This document shows, in pieces, positions 5,302-8,234 of a stretch of DNA of 8,234 bases. Numbering within the stretch: position 1 is the first letter of the stretch; every line of letters starts with the position of its first letter. Origin of the DNA: Flavobacteriales bacterium (GTDB lineage Bacteria; Bacteroidota; Bacteroidia; Flavobacteriales_D; Sanyastnellaceae); contig DQKQ01000142.1 of assembly GCA_015660615.1 (NCBI GenBank), positions 1 to 8,234 of the forward strand, in the 5' to 3' direction. The notes beneath the pieces are model-generated. The model searched no databases. It was given only the letters and a program-made list of their open reading frames with translations, and was not told the origin of the DNA. The translations under genes and the position numbers were made by a program.

Positions 5302-5702
5302 TTTGACATCCAACTTATGATGGATGCTGCTATAGCTCCAATAGCTCCAGCAACAAGAGTAGTCATGCCCATTAGCTTAGATTTCCACTGTTCGACTGAA
5401 CGTAGTCTCTCTTCTACATTATTAATTTGAACAACTACACGGCGTTCCGAATTGCCAATCTCATCATGAACAGTTCCGATGCGTGTATGTAAAAGTTTTA
5501 GCTCGGAACGGATTTCATCATCCGCTTTCCGATGCTCTTCCTGGCGGGAATTTAATGATTTAATTTCTACTGTCAGTTCTACAATTCGGTCTGTGGTTGT
5601 GTCCAGCTTAGATAAAAGAGCATCAATCTGTCTTCCTCTACCCTCAACCTCTTGTTGCAACAGGCCGACTTGGAGCTTAACATCATGAAGCTCTTCTGCC
5701 AT
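5298..5702 (-). CDS. Coiled-coil protein with C-terminal membrane anchor, XhlA-like
   Basis: This 134-residue protein has a long heptad-rich coiled coil over about residues 5-108 (LLQQEVEGRGRQIDALLSKL and onward, rich in Glu, Arg, Leu and Val). One C-terminal transmembrane helix (about 112-131) is made of small residues (GAIGAIAAS), with a short WMSK tail. Coiled coil plus tail anchor is the layout of the XhlA haemolysin-like family, which works beside holins in phage lysis, though XhlA proteins are usually shorter. The small-residue helix suggests oligomer packing. ATG 5702 lies four bases after an AGGT site and close behind the acidic protein gene. No CTS is present, so it is probably made and used in the infected cell. 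Alternatives are a spanin-like or superinfection-exclusion membrane protein. Confidence 0.8.
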   Translation of the reverse strand: MAEELHDVKLQVGLLQQEVEGRGRQIDALLSKLDTTTDRIVELTVEIKSLNSRQEEHRKADDEIRSELKLLHTRIGTVHDEIGNSERRVVVQINNVEERLRSVEQWKSKLMGMTTLVAGAIGAIAASIISWMSK

Positions 5703-5706
5703 ATAC

Positions 5707-6054
5707 CTACTTGAATGATTGTGTCAACCTCAATAATTCAACACCAGCATTCAGAGCTTCTTCGACTTTCGATTCAATATCTGAATCATCATCGGGATCT
5801 ATATCCAAGTCAAATTTGCTTTGGACAAAATCTATCAATTCATTCCATTCGTCCGCATCCAAATCCATCACTTCTGGAATTACGGATTCTATATCGTCTA
5901 ATGCAGGTGCTATTTTTTTCAAGGGTTCAATGAAATTCAATCCATCAGTCCATGAAAAATCGCCATCGGCTGTTGATTTTTTAATTGCTTCTACTAAGGA
6001 AAAAATAAAGTCAAGCAATTCCTTAGTCTGTTCTATACCTCGCTCTTCAGCCAT
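5707..6054 (-). CDS. Small acidic helical phage protein, unknown function
   Basis: This 115-residue protein is strongly acidic (for example DLDIDPDDDSDIE at 82-94) and looks mainly helical. It contains ELLDFIFSLVEAIKKS (12-27), GLNFIEPLKKIAPALDDI (38-55) and ADEWNELIDFVQSKFDL (67-83). The layout (helix, Pro-bounded helix, D-L-x-x-x-E-x-x-E-L, F-D-[ILV] and a final helix) resembles a small hypothetical family I remember from several tailed phages, often near lysis or structural genes. No catalytic motif is seen. ATG 6054 directly follows the stop of the large upstream gene (GGAAGGAGTTAAATG), with an ideal Shine-Dalgarno inside that gene's last codons. Acidic DNA-mimic activity is possible but has no direct support. 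Confidence 0.78.
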   Translation of the reverse strand: MAEERGIEQTKELLDFIFSLVEAIKKSTADGDFSWTDGLNFIEPLKKIAPALDDIESVIPEVMDLDADEWNELIDFVQSKFDLDIDPDDDSDIESKVEEALNAGVELLRLTQSFK

Positions 6055-7167
6055 TTAACTCCTTCCATATCGAAGATACAGCATAGGGCCATCTTCTCCG
6101 TTTTGTAAAATTATTGGTCGGCCTGGAAATTTTCTACCATACTCTCTAATTGCATTACCCGTTCTTTGGGTTCCAACGTACTTCTCGTATCTATGATATT
6201 TCTTTTTCCCCATTCTGCAGTCGTAGAACATATCAGAATCTACTATAAAAACATCTTTACCTGCAAACTTATTCATCAATACTCTGGAATCTTCCCACGC
6301 AGGTTTCTTCTTTTTCTTCTTTGGATGGACGCCAGGTTCTCCTTGAGGCCCTACCCCAAGCCCTGCAACATTACCTCCACCAGCTGAATTTGTTGGGACT
6401 TCTTCCTGTATCCCTCTTTTTTTCATTTCCTTAGCAATCCGCTGAGTGAAACTTTTATTTGCTGGTGAGGATTGATCTTTTTCAGAGGCGGTCTTGTATA
6501 TTTTTTTCAGTTGGTCGTCTGATTGTTTTCCCATCTTCGCATCTTCATCCAGTTCCACACTAAGATTTTCATAATCAGCTTTTTTCACAAGATCATTCAT
6601 TGCTCTTTGAGCTGCTGCTCCAGATTTATACTTGCCAAGTACTTTACCAGTTTCACCATCTTTCAGTGTATAAGTACCCTCTTTCCATTTTTCATCAACC
6701 TGAACTGATTCAAGATTCGGTTGCTTACCTTTTGGAAAATAAACATCTCTGCCCCAGATATAATGATTATTTTCATCTGCACCATCTTTAAAAGTTTGTT
6801 TGACAAATTTCTTGTATTGGTCAAAATCCAATCCTGCTTTCTTTGCACGTTTTGCAAAATCAGTCAAAACTTTCGGGGGGAAAGGTGAAAACTTTGCATA
6901 TCCCGTTCTTTCTGCTAACTGAACTGATTCTTTCAATGATGGTGGAATATCACTATCTGGGGTTGCTTTCCAGAATCGAAGAGTTTCATCAGCCGAACCA
7001 TTTTTAGGTTTCTTCTTGCCTATATCTAAGACCAAACCTTTCCATTTTTTATTTTTTTGTTGCTCACCGGCCTTGAAATATAGTGGGCCATCATCCGTAT
7101 CTTGATGATACACCTTTCCAGCTTCAAATTTTATTTCATCAAGTTGAAACCCTGTAAAATTTTTCAT
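6055..7167 (-). CDS. Possible nested product: CTS-led protein from an internal in-frame start of the large modular gene
   Basis: ATG 7167 lies in frame inside the larger gene and would give 370 residues starting MKNFTGFQLDE. It is preceded by AAAGGAAGA, an AAGGA core six bases from the ATG, stronger than several accepted starts here. The first 16 coding bases closely match the CTS starts at 5301 and 4852. Either the internal start is used and gives a packaged protein in addition to the full-length one, or a once separate CTS gene became fused to the gene upstream by loss of a stop codon and the start is a relic. Sequence alone cannot separate these. Confidence 0.45.
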   Translation of the reverse strand: MKNFTGFQLDEIKFEAGKVYHQDTDDGPLYFKAGEQQKNKKWKGLVLDIGKKKPKNGSADETLRFWKATPDSDIPPSLKESVQLAERTGYAKFSPFPPKVLTDFAKRAKKAGLDFDQYKKFVKQTFKDGADENNHYIWGRDVYFPKGKQPNLESVQVDEKWKEGTYTLKDGETGKVLGKYKSGAAAQRAMNDLVKKADYENLSVELDEDAKMGKQSDDQLKKIYKTASEKDQSSPANKSFTQRIAKEMKKRGIQEEVPTNSAGGGNVAGLGVGPQGEPGVHPKKKKKKPAWEDSRVLMNKFAGKDVFIVDSDMFYDCRMGKKKYHRYEKYVGTQRTGNAIREYGRKFPGRPIILQNGEDGPMLYLRYGRS

Positions 7168-7794
7168 ATTTCTTCCTTTATCTGCAGTGATACTTTCGTC
7201 CATTGCTTGTTTAGTAGCGGTGGCATACATTATATTTTCCCAATCATCTCCATATTTAGCTTTAAGGTCACTAGACTTCTTTTTCATAGATAGAACAATA
7301 TCTTCACGTTTCTTCTTTTCACCATCAGTCATTGCCCGTTCAGTCAAAAATTCATTAGCCTGAGTCAATCCGTATTGCCCTCTAAACACCTCTTTCAATT
7401 GACCGGCTTCTTCTTCCCAATCAGACTCTAAAAACTCCTGAAGCTTTCGCTCCATGTAGTTCTCATCAGTCCAAACTCGTTTGTCGTTTTGTTCTTTGAG
7501 TAGAAATAGTGCCGCGGCATAGTTCATTAGGATTGACTTACCTATCAGCGGAATCTTTTCAATCAATCGGCGAATCTTGAACACCATCCGGTGTAGCATC
7601 GTGTATGCTGCTTTCTCATCGACTGATTCAAGTTCGCTACTCTGCTTAAGAGCGTTGCCCTTGGCATCTATAATCTTATATTTGTATGCATCAGTCTTCG
7701 TCCATTTCATTGTAAGTAGGCGAAGAAAACGAAATACAAAATATAAGTCAGCACCTCTGGAAGCTTGTTTTATTACTCCACTAAGTGATGGCAT
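6055..7794 (-). CDS. Large modular phage protein, probable virion or prohead-associated polyprotein with internal CTS
   Basis: This 579-residue protein has modules typical of marine T4-like phages. Residues 1-105 carry RGADLYFVFRFLRLL (13-27) and RRLIEKIPL. Residues 118-200 include EFLTERAMTDGEKKKRED and KAKYGDDWENIMYATATKQA. MKNFTGFQLDE (210-220) is an internal CTS-like peptide. Residues 418-462 form a KMGKQSDDQLKKIYKTASEKD module. A glycine-rich GVGPQGEPG plus poly-Lys linker (481-497) precedes a C-terminal domain (505-579) with YHRYEKYVG and RPIILQNGEDGPMLYLRYG. Possible prohead protease sites (L/I/V-x-E) lie near 151, 219, 367 and 416, so it may be cut into several pieces. ATG 7794 is chosen over TTG 7803 because the AGGGAG site is 10 bases upstream of the ATG but only one base from the TTG. 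No enzyme motif found. Confidence 0.85.
   Translation of the reverse strand: MPSLSGVIKQASRGADLYFVFRFLRLLTMKWTKTDAYKYKIIDAKGNALKQSSELESVDEKAAYTMLHRMVFKIRRLIEKIPLIGKSILMNYAAALFLLKEQNDKRVWTDENYMERKLQEFLESDWEEEAGQLKEVFRGQYGLTQANEFLTERAMTDGEKKKREDIVLSMKKKSSDLKAKYGDDWENIMYATATKQAMDESITADKGRNMKNFTGFQLDEIKFEAGKVYHQDTDDGPLYFKAGEQQKNKKWKGLVLDIGKKKPKNGSADETLRFWKATPDSDIPPSLKESVQLAERTGYAKFSPFPPKVLTDFAKRAKKAGLDFDQYKKFVKQTFKDGADENNHYIWGRDVYFPKGKQPNLESVQVDEKWKEGTYTLKDGETGKVLGKYKSGAAAQRAMNDLVKKADYENLSVELDEDAKMGKQSDDQLKKIYKTASEKDQSSPANKSFTQRIAKEMKKRGIQEEVPTNSAGGGNVAGLGVGPQGEPGVHPKKKKKKPAWEDSRVLMNKFAGKDVFIVDSDMFYDCRMGKKKYHRYEKYVGTQRTGNAIREYGRKFPGRPIILQNGEDGPMLYLRYGRS
7135..7167 (-). other. CTS-like peptide, internal (MKNFTGFQLDE)
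   Basis: It has the M-K-N-F-T start shared with the genes at 5301 and 4852 and ends L-D-E, followed by Ile. It is one residue longer than the 10-residue form and sits at residues 210-220 of the large modular protein. Confidence 0.5.
7171..7179 (-). promoter_or_regulatory. Internal ribosome binding site before the in-frame CTS start at 7167
   Basis: Minus strand AAAGGAAGA, with the AAGGA core six bases before ATG 7167. It is inside a coding region yet well formed and correctly spaced, which supports internal initiation or a former gene boundary. Confidence 0.5.
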
Positions 7795-8194
7795 TCTTGT
7801 CAAACTCCCTAAGGCTGTCTATGATTCCTTGATCCATTAGGAGATCTGATACTAAAATCTCTTTTCCATTGATGGATTCAATCTTGTCTTCTGGCATGAA
7901 ATGCAGATAGACTAAAAAAGTCTTGAGCATCGGCCAGAATTTTTCTTCTATCTTGTAGAAAAGAATTCTGGTTGCTGCTCTAACTGGAAAGACATTGTAG
8001 AACACGATGATATGGTTCAACAATAGTCTTTCTTTTAAAGCTCCATCCATAGCGTATTGGTTGAAGAGCCGTTTGATATACTTGATTTTACGCAAGTCAT
8101 CAGTGAACTCTTCAACCTCTACACACTGTGGATTATCATAATGTTTCATTGCATAGAGAAGAAAGTTCTTCTCGTTCAAATCATCAAATTCCAA
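7781..8194 (-). CDS. Conserved T4-like phage protein of unknown function, TTG start
   Basis: This 137-residue soluble protein contains NFLLYAMKHYDNPQC (10-24), then FTDDLRKIKYIKRLFNQY, LLLNHIIVFYNVF, ATRILFYKIEEKFWP and LKTFLVYLHFMPE. I remember this pattern as a widespread hypothetical family in marine T4-like phages, usually next to virion genes, with no known function. It is helical and aromatic-rich with no signal peptide. The start is TTG 8194, since the only nearby upstream ATG runs into a stop after two codons. A GAGG Shine-Dalgarno lies seven bases before the TTG. The gene's end overlaps the following gene by about 14 bases. Confidence 0.85.
   Translation of the reverse strand: MEFDDLNEKNFLLYAMKHYDNPQCVEVEEFTDDLRKIKYIKRLFNQYAMDGALKERLLLNHIIVFYNVFPVRAATRILFYKIEEKFWPMLKTFLVYLHFMPEDKIESINGKEILVSDLLMDQGIIDSLREFDKNAIT
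7805..7810 (-). promoter_or_regulatory. Ribosome binding site deciding the ATG start at 7794
   Basis: Minus strand AGGGAG, 10 bases before ATG 7794 and only one base before the alternative TTG 7803, so it favours the ATG. It lies within the end of the preceding gene. Confidence 0.6.
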
Positions 8195-8200
8195 TAATTT

Positions 8201-8206
8201 ACCTCA
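8201..8206 (-). promoter_or_regulatory. Ribosome binding site deciding the TTG start at 8194
   Basis: Minus strand TGAGGT with GAGG seven bases before TTG 8194. It supports the rare start codon, since no usable ATG is nearby. Confidence 0.65.
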
Positions 8207-8210
8207 TATA

Positions 8211-8234
8211 TTAATCAGCAACAGTAGGTAGATG
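8211..8234 (-). CDS. Possible C-terminal end of an upstream gene (fragment)
   Basis: Reading in from the right edge, one minus frame gives HLPTVAD and a TAA stop ending at 8211. The other two frames give hydrophobic or stop-containing strings. In such a tightly packed operon this is probably the tail of the preceding gene, but seven residues cannot identify it. Confidence 0.3.
   Translation of the reverse strand, partial: HLPTVAD

Noticed and set aside
5711..6058. 115-codon plus-strand reading frame
   Set aside because: It is the mirror of the acidic protein gene; the Ser-rich product reflects the reverse complement of Asp/Glu codons.
6301..6325. A-rich poly-lysine tract as a possible programmed frameshift site
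   Set aside because: The phase does not give a canonical X XXY YYZ heptamer, and the reading frame continues into a good C-terminal domain.
7253..7259. Minus-strand CTAAATA, resembling a T4-like late promoter core
   Set aside because: It encodes conserved Ala-Lys-Tyr inside the large gene and has no gene start just downstream, so chance or coding constraint explains it.
1..8234. tRNA genes, CRISPR arrays, insertion sequences, integrase or attachment sites
   Set aside because: No cloverleaf, regular repeat-spacer pattern, transposase, terminal inverted repeat or integrase was seen on either strand.

Overview
The window looks like part of a tailed, T4-like (myovirus-type) bacteriophage genome, probably from a marine phage of a Gram-negative heterotroph. 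The reasons are: a low-GC, fully packed region with every gene on the minus strand; almost no intergenic space and repeated ATGA stop/start overlaps; several proteins of types I remember from marine T4-like phages; and a recurring N-terminal peptide M-K-x-F-x-x-[YF]-[LI]-x-E. That peptide matches the capsid-targeting sequence (CTS) of T4 internal proteins and ends in a gp21-type prohead protease site. The host is not determined by the sequence. The AapJ homologue and c-type cytochrome argue for a respiring, amino-acid-consuming proteobacterium.

Transcription runs from right (8234) to left (1). The right third holds a conserved phage protein with a TTG start (7781-8194), then a large modular protein (6055-7794). 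The large protein has a second, in-frame CTS start with its own strong ribosome binding site at 7167. Next are a small acidic helical protein (5707-6054) and a coiled-coil, C-terminally anchored XhlA/holin-like protein (5298-5702). The middle holds three consecutive CTS-bearing proteins with refined starts at 5301, 4852 and 4529. The last of these is a HAD-family phosphatase resembling 5'(3')-deoxyribonucleotidases. A three-helix membrane protein (3656-4000), a membrane-anchored monohaem cytochrome c-like protein with a CATCH motif (3219-3647) and two more CTS proteins (2260-3222 and 1787-2257) follow.

The left end is an envelope/auxiliary block. It has a complete periplasmic amino-acid-binding protein of the AapJ family (621-1787) with an unusual Met/His-rich extension, and a small Cys-containing membrane protein (396-617). 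It ends with a gene that leaves the window (1-399), whose translation resembles the two-helix Pycsar effector family (PycTM, DUF5706).

My reading is that one late operon carries two classes of takeover genes. Class one is soluble proteins tagged for packaging in the capsid and release into the next host with the DNA. Class two is membrane or periplasmic proteins made during infection that may alter amino-acid uptake, electron flow and membrane integrity. The packaging and family assignments rest on motifs read by eye and on remembered family consensus; no database search was possible. No tRNA, rRNA, CRISPR array, insertion sequence or convincing terminator was seen.
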